Positions 43,351-52,683 are shown, counted from the stretch's first letter. The stretch is 64,000 bases of DNA from Glaciecola sp048820975 (GCF_048820975.1 NZ_JBMEUF010000002.1:558001-622000), one strand, 5' to 3'. Notes: generated by a model not told the origin, from the letters alone. Translations and numbers: made by a program.

Positions 43351-44250
43351 CTAGCTGTACACGCCTGCCGCTTTAAATAATTGTAAATGTACATTCACTA
43401 AATCAGCAATATTTCGCTGATAACCGCCTCCTATAACTGCCGCTACCGGTACGCCTTTGCTTTTGCACATATCAAATACTAACTTATCGCGTTGAAACAC
43501 CCCTTCTGTGCTAATTTGTAAATTACCTAAATCATCGCATTCGTGAATATCTACGCCTGCATCATAAATAACAGCATCAGGCACTGCGCAATTAAACGCT
43601 AAGGTTAGCGCGCACTCTACAGTATGCAAATATTCATCATCACTCATGCCTTTAGCTAAAGGGAAGTCTATATTTGAATCCTGCTTTCTAGCAGGGAAGT
43701 TTTTTTCACAATGCAATGATACCGTGTAAATAGAGTCATTATTGGCGCATAATTGTGCGGTGCCATCTCCCTGATGCACATCACAGTCAAAGGCTAGAAC
43801 GCGATCTATTCCATTGTGCGTGAGCATTTCTTTAGCGCTTAACACTATGTCATTAAACGCACAGAAACCTGAACCAAACTCCGAAAAAGCGTGGTGGTAA
43901 CCACCCGTTAAATTAAGTGCCAGCCCATGCTCAATAGCTAACTGGCCGGTTAATACCGTTCCGCCCACCGCTGTTAGGGTGCGTTTTACAAATTGCTCTG
44001 ACCACGGCATACCAATACGCCGTATTTCCTTGTTGCTCAGTTTGCCATTTATAAAGTTATCTACATAGCCGCTTTGATGCACTGTTTTTAAAGCCTCAAT
44101 AGCTATTTGATTGGGGCAAATAAAGTCAGCTTCGCTTCTTCCAAGTGCAACTAATTGGTCGTGAATACCTTGGTATTTTTCAATAGGAAAGCGGTGCTTT
44201 TGCGGTAACACAAGTTGGCTATATATAGGGTGGAATACCAGTGGGATCAT
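43351..44250 (-). CDS. Histone-deacetylase-family zinc deacetylase
   Basis: A 299-residue member of the HDAC/AcuC/acetylpolyamine amidohydrolase superfamily. The catalytic pair H119-H120 is in GGYHHAFSEFGSGFC, zinc ligands D157 and H159 in AFDCDVHQGDGT, and the third Asp in DAGVDIHECDDLG. The C-terminal VAAVIGGGY supplies the active-site Tyr. Class IV-like bacterial members are often annotated as histone deacetylases; real substrates may be acetylated lysines or small amines. Convergent with the XRE cassette by 6 bases, and 28 bases downstream of the oxidoreductase gene on the same strand. Confidence 0.92.
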   Translation of the reverse strand: MIPLVFHPIYSQLVLPQKHRFPIEKYQGIHDQLVALGRSEADFICPNQIAIEALKTVHQSGYVDNFINGKLSNKEIRRIGMPWSEQFVKRTLTAVGGTVLTGQLAIEHGLALNLTGGYHHAFSEFGSGFCAFNDIVLSAKEMLTHNGIDRVLAFDCDVHQGDGTAQLCANNDSIYTVSLHCEKNFPARKQDSNIDFPLAKGMSDDEYLHTVECALTLAFNCAVPDAVIYDAGVDIHECDDLGNLQISTEGVFQRDKLVFDMCKSKGVPVAAVIGGGYQRNIADLVNVHLQLFKAAGVYS

Positions 44251-44278
44251 ACAAAAAGCACCTAAAGCAGAGTGAACA

Positions 44279-45547
44279 CTATGTGTTATCTAATTCATGG
44301 CCAAAGCGCTTTCTATAGCGTTTAGTCAATTTAGCCGCACGTATTTGGTCAATAATGAGAGTAAACACAGCCGATGCATTCGCCTTAACGCCTTTACCCT
44401 TTCCTACTCGGCGTATTTGCCTTTTAACTAAGGCCATTGTGGCTAAGCCAGCTAAAGTTTTATCTTTTAAGCCCACACTAGGTTGCGGTGGTACAAAATG
44501 TGGATCAGAATGCCAAACATTGCCCAAGTTTGGTTGATACGCTAACGCAGTGGCTAGCCCGGCTAAAGCAACACCTGAATCTATTACCGAGTTTGCTACT
44601 TCTAAACGTGTGATGCCACCTGTGGTCATAATGGGAATGCTTGACGTTTCGCTTATCACCTTTGCAAACTCTAAAAAATAGGCTTCACGTGCTAGTGTTC
44701 TTTCATCACCAGTTTTACCTTGCATAGCAGGTGCCTCATAGCTTCCACCTGACAGCTCTACAAAATCTACCGGTAATTCGCCAAGCATGTTCACTACCGC
44801 TTGTGCGTCACTTGGCTCAAACCCGCCACGCTGAAAATCAGCCGAGTTTAATTTTACTGAAACTGAAAACTTAGGCCCACAGGCATCTATTACGCTTCGT
44901 GTTATCGCTAATAGTAAGCGCGCGCGGTTTTCTATACTGCCGCCCCACTCGTCATTACGCTTGTTAGTAAGAGGTGACAAAAACTGCGCAAGCAAATAAC
45001 CATGAGCAGCATGTATTTGTACACCGTTATAGCCCGCCGTTTTTGCTAATGTAGCGGTTTGTGTAAAGCGTGAAATAAGATCCGCTATTTCATTTTCATC
45101 CATGGCCTTTGGCTCACCAAATAAATGAGAATGCTTACCCATATTAAGCGCTACATTTGATGCAGAGAGCACTTTCCCGCCCATTTTTTTATACACTTGC
45201 CTACCAGGATGATTAATCTGCATCACAATTTTGCAATCGTTTTGTTGAGACAAACTTGCTAAATCAGCAAATTCAGAAATATTAGATGCATCTTCAAGCG
45301 CTAAACCGCCAGGGCCTGTCATAGCTAGGTGATCAACCATTACGTTGCCAGTAATAATTAATCCTGCGCCGCCCTGCGCCCATTCCTTATATACGTTTTT
45401 AAGAACTTGCGAAGGGGTTTGCGCAACATCGGCAAGGTTTTCTTCCATTGCAGCTTTTACCATGCGATTTTTCAACACAAGGCCACTAGGTAAGGTAATA
45501 GGGGTAAATAAAGAATTTTTGTTTAAATTAGACAATACACTAACCAC
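44279..45547 (-). CDS. NADH:flavin oxidoreductase (old yellow enzyme family)
   Basis: A 422-residue FMN-dependent TIM-barrel oxidoreductase. Family features are LKNRMVKAAMEE near the start, GVQIHAAHGYLLAQFLSP (substrate-binding His), NKRNDEWGGSIENRARLL, VKLNSADFQRGGF and the C-terminal PIMTTGGITR phosphate-binding strand. It lacks the iron-sulfur and flavodoxin-like C-terminal domains of 2,4-dienoyl-CoA reductase, so it is a single-domain type with an extra C-terminal tail. The substrate is probably an alpha,beta-unsaturated carbonyl or similar. The start is GTG at 45547 or a nearby codon; there is no strong ribosome-binding site to decide. Confidence 0.9.
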   Translation of the reverse strand: MVSVLSNLNKNSLFTPITLPSGLVLKNRMVKAAMEENLADVAQTPSQVLKNVYKEWAQGGAGLIITGNVMVDHLAMTGPGGLALEDASNISEFADLASLSQQNDCKIVMQINHPGRQVYKKMGGKVLSASNVALNMGKHSHLFGEPKAMDENEIADLISRFTQTATLAKTAGYNGVQIHAAHGYLLAQFLSPLTNKRNDEWGGSIENRARLLLAITRSVIDACGPKFSVSVKLNSADFQRGGFEPSDAQAVVNMLGELPVDFVELSGGSYEAPAMQGKTGDERTLAREAYFLEFAKVISETSSIPIMTTGGITRLEVANSVIDSGVALAGLATALAYQPNLGNVWHSDPHFVPPQPSVGLKDKTLAGLATMALVKRQIRRVGKGKGVKANASAVFTLIIDQIRAAKLTKRYRKRFGHELDNT

Positions 45548-45871
45548 TTAAATAATATTACGCTTACTATACCCTTAAAAGCTTAATAGTTTCCTCAAAA
45601 TAAATAATTCTATTTATAGCTAAATTTAACCACACATTATTCATTTTGAGCCGATACACTTATATCCACTGCGCATTTTATTAAGTTTAACGAGTGTTGT
45701 AACATCAATGACTTAGCAAACTATACTTTTATCCTAAATTAAGTAAAACTTTTGAATTATAAGGGTTTTTGGTATAAATAGTGCATCAAAGTGATTATGC
45801 GTCAAATAATTCACTATTTACATTAATTCGCAATTTTTTAAAGCACTAACACTGCTTCGTAAGGAACCGTT
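45548..45871. other. Intergenic region with a perfect 9-bp inverted repeat
   Basis: A 324-base AT-rich gap between divergent genes, no ORF. It holds one clear symmetry, TAAATAGTG at 45775-45783 and its complement at 45812-45820, about 50 bases before the start of the following operon. This may be an operator or a leader structure. Confidence 0.45.
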
Positions 45872-46951
45872 TTGTCAAAAAACACACACATTGCCGCCAC
45901 TCCTATTTCCTGTTTAGCAATTTTTGGGGCATTTTCAACTTGTAGCCTTGCGCAAACTACCCCAACGGAGTTTGCAGAAATGAGCCTGCAAGAGTTGTTT
46001 GATGAAAGCATTGATGCTGATGAAGTAAGCCAAGCTGAACAAGGCTCTAAATGGAGCTTTGCCTTGCAGTTTAGACGCGCTAAGTTTGACGGTTACCTTG
46101 ATGGCTCTAAGTCACTTAGCTATCACGATGTGCTGTTTAATGCAGGTGAAGAAACACGTACCGCAAAAAATTTCCCAGTGTTACCCACGGTAATTACTCA
46201 AAACGTGACACTATTTAGCACCGGCTATCAATTTAGCCGCAACTGGCGGGCACACATTACATTGCCCTACATTCATCAATCAACTGATCACATTAGTATT
46301 GTGCAAAACTACGACTTTTTCGTGATTGATTCATCAGGCATTGGTGATACATCCATTTCTAGCAGTTATCGTTTTATGAAAGACAGCGAACATGACTGGT
46401 GGTTTAGCGCCGGTATTAGCATTCCCACCGGCTCTATTGACGAAATAGGTGATACTCCGCGAGATGCCGGCGACCAACAATTGCCTTACACGATGCAATT
46501 AGGCTCTGGCACCTATGATTTCCCACTAGAATTGAGCTTCCAAAGTAAAGGCGATTACGACTACGCGTTTTCAGTGTCAGCAAATATTCGTACGGGCAAA
46601 AATGATCGTGACTACCGGCTTGGCAACAACTTTAGCGTGTCAGGTAGCTACCGGTACACTATTAATTCAAGCCTGAAAGCTTTTACTGGGCTTGAGTGGC
46701 AATACGCTGACGCCATTCATGGCCGTGACACGTCACTATTAGTGCCCGGGGAATTTGAATACCCTGCGGGAATTACAAATCCTGACTTATACGGCGGTAA
46801 AAAACTTAATATTTCATTAGGTTTAAATTGGAAAATTACCCCCCAGTATCGCTTAACAGTAGAATACTCAACACCTTTGTACCAACATTTAAATGGCCCG
46901 CAACCTAAAGAACTGTGGCATTCTGCGATTAAATTAACTAAGGTGCTTTAA
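45872..46951 (+). CDS. Outer-membrane beta-barrel protein of the c-di-GMP operon
   Basis: A 359-residue exported protein with signal peptide (CLAIFGAFSTCSLAQ), a short acidic linker (SLQELFDESIDADEVSQ, like the beginning of TonB-linked or MetA-pathway channels) and amphipathic strands with aromatic girdles (WRAHITLPYIHQ, WFSAGISIPTGS, GLNWKITPQYRLTVEYS). It resembles the phenol-degradation-type outer-membrane channels but the substrate is unknown. Start is TTG at 45872 with AAGGAA upstream. The YfiR-like gene begins 1 base after its stop, so the two are coupled. Confidence 0.7.
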   Translation: MSKNTHIAATPISCLAIFGAFSTCSLAQTTPTEFAEMSLQELFDESIDADEVSQAEQGSKWSFALQFRRAKFDGYLDGSKSLSYHDVLFNAGEETRTAKNFPVLPTVITQNVTLFSTGYQFSRNWRAHITLPYIHQSTDHISIVQNYDFFVIDSSGIGDTSISSSYRFMKDSEHDWWFSAGISIPTGSIDEIGDTPRDAGDQQLPYTMQLGSGTYDFPLELSFQSKGDYDYAFSVSANIRTGKNDRDYRLGNNFSVSGSYRYTINSSLKAFTGLEWQYADAIHGRDTSLLVPGEFEYPAGITNPDLYGGKKLNISLGLNWKITPQYRLTVEYSTPLYQHLNGPQPKELWHSAIKLTKVL

Positions 46952-46952
46952 C

Positions 46953-47537
46953 TTGCGGAATCAGCGTATAATAGCACCTAACATTATTTTCGACTTACTG
47001 AAGCGCTTGTTGGCGTTTAAAATAGTGTTTTTGCTGTTATCCATTTTTTGTGGTTCGCTCGCTACAGCAAATACCGAACTAAGCAAAGAAAGCAAATTAA
47101 AGGCCGCTTATTTACTCAATTTTACCCTTTTCATGACGTGGCCCGAACAAACTAGCCAAGCTGCTAGTAGCTCGCCGCAAAGGATTAATGTATGTGTTCA
47201 AGCCAATGAGAATTTTTTCGAATTCGCAAGCGCGCTGTCAAAAGGTGCAAAGTTTTCTACCTCGCGTAAACAAATTCATATTGTTAAATTTACTCAATCT
47301 GCAGATTGCCAAATGACCTACATACAACAAGATGCTAGTGTGTTTCTGCAAAGAATACTCAACAATGTATTAGTAGTGGATAACGCCACTCTTAATACTG
47401 AGCAAGCCGCCATTAAATTTTATACTGATGAACGAAAACTACGCTTTGAAATTAACCTACCTGCGCTGCGCCGCAGTGATGTAAAGGTGAGTTCTGAGCT
47501 TCTTAAGCTAGCGAAGGTTAATCGAGATGTTAACTAG
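46953..47537 (+). CDS. YfiR-like periplasmic regulator (DUF4154)
   Basis: A 194-residue exported protein: signal peptide (FKIVFLLLSIFCGSLATA), then the DUF4154 hallmark KLKAAYLLNFTLFMTWPEQ, INVCVQANENFFEFASAL and LVVDNATLNTEQAAIKFYTD, ending in FEINLPALRRSDVKVSSELL. In Pseudomonas aeruginosa YfiR inhibits the diguanylate cyclase YfiN from the periplasm. The same arrangement is seen here: its end overlaps the start of a GGDEF-EAL gene by 11 bases. Start is TTG at 46953 behind AAGGTG. YfiB is replaced by a barrel protein. Confidence 0.85.
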   Translation: MRNQRIIAPNIIFDLLKRLLAFKIVFLLLSIFCGSLATANTELSKESKLKAAYLLNFTLFMTWPEQTSQAASSSPQRINVCVQANENFFEFASALSKGAKFSTSRKQIHIVKFTQSADCQMTYIQQDASVFLQRILNNVLVVDNATLNTEQAAIKFYTDERKLRFEINLPALRRSDVKVSSELLKLAKVNRDVN

Positions 47538-49575
47538 GCTTCGTTTATCCTTTTTTAGAAAGCAACTGCTGGTAATAATAAGTATTAACATAATATCGCT
47601 AGCCATAGCGGCGGTATTGCTTTACATAAATTTTGTAAGTGACTCACGCAAAAATTTAGTTGAAGTGGTGCATTCCAAAGTTGCGCTTTTATCTTCAGCT
47701 AGTACCGCTGCCATTTTGTTTGATGATAAAGACGCCGCTAGTTCGGTGTTAGCAACACTCAATGTGGATACCAATATTCGTTTTGCACAAATTTTTAGAG
47801 CCGATAAAAGCCTCTTTACCCAATATAAAAAACCCGGCCAAGAAGTTGATGTTGTAATATCAGAAGTGCTTAAATCACCTTATTTTAAAGATGAAGTGCT
47901 ATATATTTGCGAACCTATTTTCATTCAGCAAGAAATAGTAGGATATTTGCTGATTTCCGCGGGCACTGACAAGCTTCAACATCAAGAAAAACGCTATGCG
48001 CTGATTGTATTATTAGTATTTTGTTTTAGTGTATTTTTAGCTTATATACTCAACTGGCGGATGCAAAAGCGCTTCAATGCCCCCTTAAATAGGTTAATTA
48101 AGCTGGTACAAGAGGTAGCTAACAAACGTAGTTATCATAAACGCTTACACACCGAAAGCGATGACGAATTGGGCCAATTGTTTTACGGCGTAAATTCAAT
48201 GCTAAACACCATTCAAAAGCATGAGCGGCAACTTAAAGAAGACAGCGAGCGCCTTGAAAGCTTGGTACAGCTGCGCACGGAAGAGCTTTTTAACAAAGCA
48301 AATTATGACGGCTTAACCAAACTACCCAATCGCCACTTATTAAACGATAGAATTAATCATGCAGTGGAAAGCGCATCGCGCACTAAGCAAAAGTTAGTGC
48401 TCATGTTTTTAGATTTAAACCGCTTTAAAATTATTAATGATAGTTTAGGCCATGGCATGGGTGACAAACTATTAATTAAAGTGGCTGAACGGCTAACAAA
48501 TTTACTTCGCCAATCAGACAGCTTGGCTCGCTGGGGCGGAGATGAATTTGTTATTTTGCTTGAGCAAGTTACAGATAGTGAGCACACCGAACTGCTCGCC
48601 CAAAAGATTATAAATGTTCTCAATGAGCCCGTAGAAATAGACGAGCATCAATTGCATGTGTCTGCAAGTATTGGCATTTCGGTTTACCCTGATGATGGCA
48701 CCGACACTGCCACATTAATAAAGCATGCCGATATAAGCATGTATCGAGCAAAAGAATTAGGCATGGGGAAATACGTGTTTTTCCATAAAGACATGCTTGA
48801 GTACGCTGCCAACTATTTGTCATTTGAAACTGATATTCGACGTGCCATAAACGAATATGAGTTTAGTTTAATGTATCAGCCTCAAATTTCAGTAAAAACC
48901 CAAAAAATGGTAGGTGTTGAGGCCTTAATTCGCTGGAATGATAAAGGCAAATTGGTAATGCCCAATGAGTTTTTAGCCCACGCCGAAGACTTAGGCGTTA
49001 TGACACAAATTAGCCAGTGGGTGTTAAACGAAGCCTGTATGCAAACAAAAAAATGGCAAGTTAGTGGGCTTGATGTGCCCAAAGTGGCGGTTAATTTACC
49101 GGTATCGAGCATTATGCACCCGCATATAATTAAGTATATTAAACATGCACTTAAAAGCTCAAAGCTAGCGCCTAGCTGCTTAGAAATTGAAATTACAGAA
49201 ACGAATTTTATATCATCTACTGACTACACCATTAGCGTATTACGAGAATTAAGAGCGCTAGGAATTAGAGTATCAATTGATGACTTTGGTACGGGGTATT
49301 CGTGCATGAGCTATTTACAAAATTTACCTATTGATACCCTAAAAATTGACGGCAGCTTTGTAAGCAACTTAGGTAAAAACAAAGCCGCAAATGGTATAGT
49401 GCAATCTATAGTTACGCTGGGTAAAAGTTTAAACCTTAACTTAATAGCCGAATGCGCGGAAACACAAGAGCAAGTGAATGCCTTAGAAATGCTAGAATGT
49501 GACGTTATTCAAGGTTATTTTTTCAGCAGACCCTTATCTTCTGAGCAAGTGGTAAGCTATTTAAAAAAGGCTTAA
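47527..49575 (+). CDS. Membrane GGDEF-EAL protein, YfiN-like N-terminus
   Basis: A 682-residue c-di-GMP enzyme. First helix at about residues 14-34, periplasmic CHASE8/YfiN-like sensor, second helix at about 158-175, HAMP, then GGDEF and EAL. The GGDEF motif is intact at 337-341 (RWGGDEFVILL), suggesting active diguanylate cyclase, and EAL is intact at 465-467 (GVEALIRW) with DDFGTGYS and FSRP, suggesting active phosphodiesterase. It differs from YfiN by having the added EAL domain. It is probably held in check by the YfiR-like protein encoded just upstream. The output is likely adhesion or biofilm. Confidence 0.92.
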   Translation: MLTRLRLSFFRKQLLVIISINIISLAIAAVLLYINFVSDSRKNLVEVVHSKVALLSSASTAAILFDDKDAASSVLATLNVDTNIRFAQIFRADKSLFTQYKKPGQEVDVVISEVLKSPYFKDEVLYICEPIFIQQEIVGYLLISAGTDKLQHQEKRYALIVLLVFCFSVFLAYILNWRMQKRFNAPLNRLIKLVQEVANKRSYHKRLHTESDDELGQLFYGVNSMLNTIQKHERQLKEDSERLESLVQLRTEELFNKANYDGLTKLPNRHLLNDRINHAVESASRTKQKLVLMFLDLNRFKIINDSLGHGMGDKLLIKVAERLTNLLRQSDSLARWGGDEFVILLEQVTDSEHTELLAQKIINVLNEPVEIDEHQLHVSASIGISVYPDDGTDTATLIKHADISMYRAKELGMGKYVFFHKDMLEYAANYLSFETDIRRAINEYEFSLMYQPQISVKTQKMVGVEALIRWNDKGKLVMPNEFLAHAEDLGVMTQISQWVLNEACMQTKKWQVSGLDVPKVAVNLPVSSIMHPHIIKYIKHALKSSKLAPSCLEIEITETNFISSTDYTISVLRELRALGIRVSIDDFGTGYSCMSYLQNLPIDTLKIDGSFVSNLGKNKAANGIVQSIVTLGKSLNLNLIAECAETQEQVNALEMLECDVIQGYFFSRPLSSEQVVSYLKKA

Positions 49576-49591
49576 TAGCCAAAAGGAAGTT

Positions 49592-50239
49592 ATGAAAAGT
49601 TTACAAGAACAAACCCAAGCGAAGGTTGAAGCGGGACGCCAAGCCAACCCTGATTTTATGAATACCGTTGATGATGTTATTGCCCAAGCAAAAGCGTTTC
49701 AACAAGGTGCAAGCGCCCTAAAATGCGATGATCAAGCACCTGATTTTAGCTTACCCAATGCCAAAGGCGAAACCATACAGTTGGCTGATTTACTTAAAAA
49801 AGGCCCTGTAGTGGTTACCTTCTATAGAGGGAGTTGGTGCCCATACTGCAATTTACAGCTAAGAGCCTTAAACGAACGTGTAGCAGAAATAAACACACTA
49901 GGCGCACAACTTGTTGCTATTAGCCCACAAGTGCCTGATGGCTCGTTAAGTGATGATGAAATAAGCCAAATGGACTTTACTGTATTGTCTGATCAAGATG
50001 CCAAGGTGGCAGCTAAGTTTGGCGTAGCGTGGGAGGTACCACAGTTTATGGCTGATCATATGCGCGTTGACCGCCAGCTAGATTTAGACCTTATTAACAA
50101 CGGCAATGGTAATATACTTCCCATTCCCGTTACGTATGTGCTGAATCAAGAAGGGTTAATTACGTGGCGATACGTTGATGTTGACTACCGCACCCGCTCT
50201 GAACCGCAAGATATTATTGATGCGTTAAAAGCGCTATAA
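49592..50239 (+). CDS. Peroxiredoxin-like AhpC/TSA family protein
   Basis: A 215-residue thioredoxin-fold peroxidase or reductase. The CxxC redox motif C83-P-Y-C86 stands in FYRGSWCPYCNLQL, and the family markers APDFSLPNAKGE, QLVAISPQ and VTYVLNQEG are present. The CPYC arrangement is that of the peroxiredoxin-like subgroup rather than classical AhpC, so thiol-disulfide or peroxide reduction is the general role. AAAAGGAAG precedes the ATG. It may be read with the c-di-GMP operon 16 bases upstream. Confidence 0.85.
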   Translation: MKSLQEQTQAKVEAGRQANPDFMNTVDDVIAQAKAFQQGASALKCDDQAPDFSLPNAKGETIQLADLLKKGPVVVTFYRGSWCPYCNLQLRALNERVAEINTLGAQLVAISPQVPDGSLSDDEISQMDFTVLSDQDAKVAAKFGVAWEVPQFMADHMRVDRQLDLDLINNGNGNILPIPVTYVLNQEGLITWRYVDVDYRTRSEPQDIIDALKAL

Positions 50240-50251
50240 TACAACGCGATC

Positions 50252-50378
50252 AAAAAAGGCAGACCAAAGGCCTGCCTAACACACATTTTGAGAATATACA
50301 TATTTCTATTTCATTAAGCTTCAGGGCACAACTCCTTTCACTCAATGAATACATTAGTAAAGACCAGTAAACTAATGT
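50252..50378 (-). ncRNA. Candidate Fur-regulated small RNA, about 127 nt
   Basis: On the minus strand between two convergent genes: a -35-like TTGCTT (50412-50407), 16-base spacer, -10-like TATTAT (50390-50385), and a predicted start near 50378. The transcript would open with a stem of ten perfect pairs (ATACATTAGT with ACTAATGTAT) extended by ACTC/GAGT, have a single-stranded middle with GGAG and GCCC, and end in the terminator GGCAG-N9-CTGCC followed by six Ts (50276-50252). No ORF of more than a few codons fits in it. This architecture equals a Fur-repressed sRNA such as RyhB or PrrF in logic, though not in primary sequence. Confidence 0.5.
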
Positions 50379-50408
50379 ATGAGTATAATACCTAAATAAT
50401 CACACAAA

Positions 50409-50427
50409 GCAAATGATAATCATTATT
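50409..50427. promoter_or_regulatory. Fur box over the candidate sRNA promoter
   Basis: The 19-base site with core AATGATAATCATTATT matches 16 of 19 positions of the Fur consensus GATAATGATAATCATTATC and overlaps the -35 region of the minus-strand promoter at 50385-50412. No protein gene starts downstream of it on either strand within this gap. Confidence 0.75.
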
Positions 50428-50460
50428 ATTTGCATTAAGTTGTTATGCATCTTGGCAAAG

Positions 50461-52683
50461 CTATTTTGCAGGGACACTATGTGCTTGAATATTTAAGCTA
50501 TTATTCAGTAATTGCTGAGATACCACAATAACGTTGCCCTGCGCATCTACGCCTAATGCTGGTCTAAATGCTTCTGTGAGCGGGGCTTCTTGCGCAAGTG
50601 ATTCTACTTCGCTAGCATTTGGCGTATCAGCCACATTGAATCTATTAAGGAATAACCTATTTTCAAAACTTAATGTTTCGGGTATGAAAGCAGGCTGCTC
50701 CCATGCTACCGTTACTACGCCAAGGGCATCTATATTCACTAAGGCTCCGGGTGCGTTGCTGTCGCCTGCGTTGTAATCGCTGTTTTCTAGTAAAGAAACA
50801 CCTAGCCACTGTTTTTGTTCGCTAAGCGTATTGGTATAAACACTGTAGGCGCTGCCATCGTACTCAGTCCACACTACAATGGCACGCTCATCGTTCATCG
50901 CAACTTGGGGATAGCGCGCATCACCTTCGGTCATTGATTCAACTTGTTCAAAAGCCCTCCAATTATCCACAGGAGAATAATAACTCGCGTATATATCACC
51001 GCTTGTATTTGCGTTAGTAGCCTGATCCCAAGTAGCTACAGCCTCGCCTTGTTCATTTATGGCCACATCAACGTTACTTACTACTACCGAGTCTTCAATA
51101 GGTAGGCCAATGCTTTGAGCGCTTAGCCAAGGGGCATTATTAGAACCTGAAAGAACCGCGTCATAAATAGCGGATTGCACGATTTCACTGTCAACCACCC
51201 ACGCTGCAATAGCTTGCCCTGCATCGTTCATGGCAATGCTTGGATTAATATATCTAGTATCTTCACTGCTTGTGAGTGCATAAGCATTGCTCCATGTGTC
51301 TGAGGCTTTGTTGTATCTGCGAACATAAATACCAGGGTCTTGACTACTGTTCCCTGGGAAAGGCCATAACACTATTGCATTTCCGCTGTTATCAATAGCT
51401 ACATCATGTTCTTGGATTAAGCCATCGCGATCATCAATCTCAAAAACGTCTTCCCAACCATTGGCTTTGGTGTAGCGACGAGCGGCAATGGTAGTATTAG
51501 AATTTTGCCCCGTATCATTAATCCAAGCGGCAATGGCGTCTCCGTTGTCGGCAATAGCCACTTTCACTTCTTGGCGCGCAAAGCCGGTATTGCCAAAAGA
51601 GAGCTCTTCTACGCCCCCCCAATTGTTTTGCGGACTGTACATATTAACCTTTAAGTCATAACCTTGCCGCCATGCTGCAATGGCTTCACCCGTGCTGTTA
51701 ACAGCTAGATAAGGCTCGTTAAATGCAGGTGAGCCTGGCTCATTAATAAGAACGGGGAAGCTTTGCTGCGAAACGGCAAGCGTGGTGAATTGCCAAGTAA
51801 ATGCATTAGCTAAAGCATTCATTGAAAGATCGGTAATATCAGTTGAAATAGTCACGGAATATTGTTCGCCAGCCGATAGCTCTTGCGCCGATTGAAATGA
51901 GAGCACCGTGCCCATTGCGTCTATATCAATTAGGCCGTCAACACTCGCGCTTTGGCTGTCGGTAACCACAAAGGCAGAATTGCTAATTGAATTATTTGCA
52001 ATGGCTTCGTTAAAAGTTACCGTTATGGTTTCTGTTACCGCTACATCGCTAGCATCGGCCTGTGGTGAAACACTCACAATAATAGGGGCTGTAGTATCTA
52101 CCACGTTAATAGTTCGTATAACAGTTGTAGCTGCGTTTCCGCTTGTATCACTTACATTATAACTTAACTCGTAGCTCCCTATTAATGACCGATCTACACT
52201 CCCTGTTACAATAATGCTGTTGCCTAAATCTCCTTCAAATAGGTCTGTGGCCGTGGCGCCGGCTTCGGCATAGCTTGCCCCTACTTCAATTGTTAAGTTT
52301 TGCTCACCAAGTAAGCTTATTTCAGGGCTTATAGTATCAATTACATTGACCATACGCGTTATAGAGGTGGCGCTGTTGCCGCTGCTATCACTTACGTTAT
52401 ATGTGAGCGTGTAAGTGCCAATGGTATCAGTGTCAACTGAACCGCTTACAGCAATATTAACGCTTATTGTGCCATCAACATCATCAGTAGCGCTTGCACC
52501 CGCGTCACTATAGTTTGTGCCTGCTTCATGATTAAGGCTTGCATCACCTATTAGCGATAATACCGGGGCGGTGGTATCAGGTATTGGGTTCTGTTCATCG
52601 TTATTGCTGTCATTTTTACATGCTGAAAGCGCACTCAAAACGACTATTGAAAGAGCGAGATTCTTTGTTTGATTGTATAACAC
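50461..52683 (-). CDS. Large lipoprotein with Ig-like domains and a repeat-rich C-terminal domain
   Basis: A 740-residue lipoprotein (signal peptide ending LSACKND). Two DUF5011/HYR-like Ig domains follow (GDASLNHEAGTNYSDAGASA and GEQNLTIEVGASYAEAGATA, each ending with TYNVSDSSGN-type strands). Next is a Big_5/SbsA-like Ig domain (PQADASDVAVTETITVTFNE). The remaining 450 residues are short repeats of the form VAINEQGEAVATWDQ and MNDAGQAIAAWVVD, which suggest a beta-propeller. Start is GTG at 52683 with AGGAG. It is probably exposed on the surface or in the periplasm as an adhesion or binding protein. No catalytic motif seen. Confidence 0.8.
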   Translation of the reverse strand: MLYNQTKNLALSIVVLSALSACKNDSNNDEQNPIPDTTAPVLSLIGDASLNHEAGTNYSDAGASATDDVDGTISVNIAVSGSVDTDTIGTYTLTYNVSDSSGNSATSITRMVNVIDTISPEISLLGEQNLTIEVGASYAEAGATATDLFEGDLGNSIIVTGSVDRSLIGSYELSYNVSDTSGNAATTVIRTINVVDTTAPIIVSVSPQADASDVAVTETITVTFNEAIANNSISNSAFVVTDSQSASVDGLIDIDAMGTVLSFQSAQELSAGEQYSVTISTDITDLSMNALANAFTWQFTTLAVSQQSFPVLINEPGSPAFNEPYLAVNSTGEAIAAWRQGYDLKVNMYSPQNNWGGVEELSFGNTGFARQEVKVAIADNGDAIAAWINDTGQNSNTTIAARRYTKANGWEDVFEIDDRDGLIQEHDVAIDNSGNAIVLWPFPGNSSQDPGIYVRRYNKASDTWSNAYALTSSEDTRYINPSIAMNDAGQAIAAWVVDSEIVQSAIYDAVLSGSNNAPWLSAQSIGLPIEDSVVVSNVDVAINEQGEAVATWDQATNANTSGDIYASYYSPVDNWRAFEQVESMTEGDARYPQVAMNDERAIVVWTEYDGSAYSVYTNTLSEQKQWLGVSLLENSDYNAGDSNAPGALVNIDALGVVTVAWEQPAFIPETLSFENRLFLNRFNVADTPNASEVESLAQEAPLTEAFRPALGVDAQGNVIVVSQQLLNNSLNIQAHSVPAK

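Noticed and set aside
50257..50276. Terminator for the peroxiredoxin gene on the plus strand
   Set aside because: The stem is followed by a T-run only on the minus strand; on the plus strand it is followed by TAACAC. It is therefore assigned to the minus-strand RNA.
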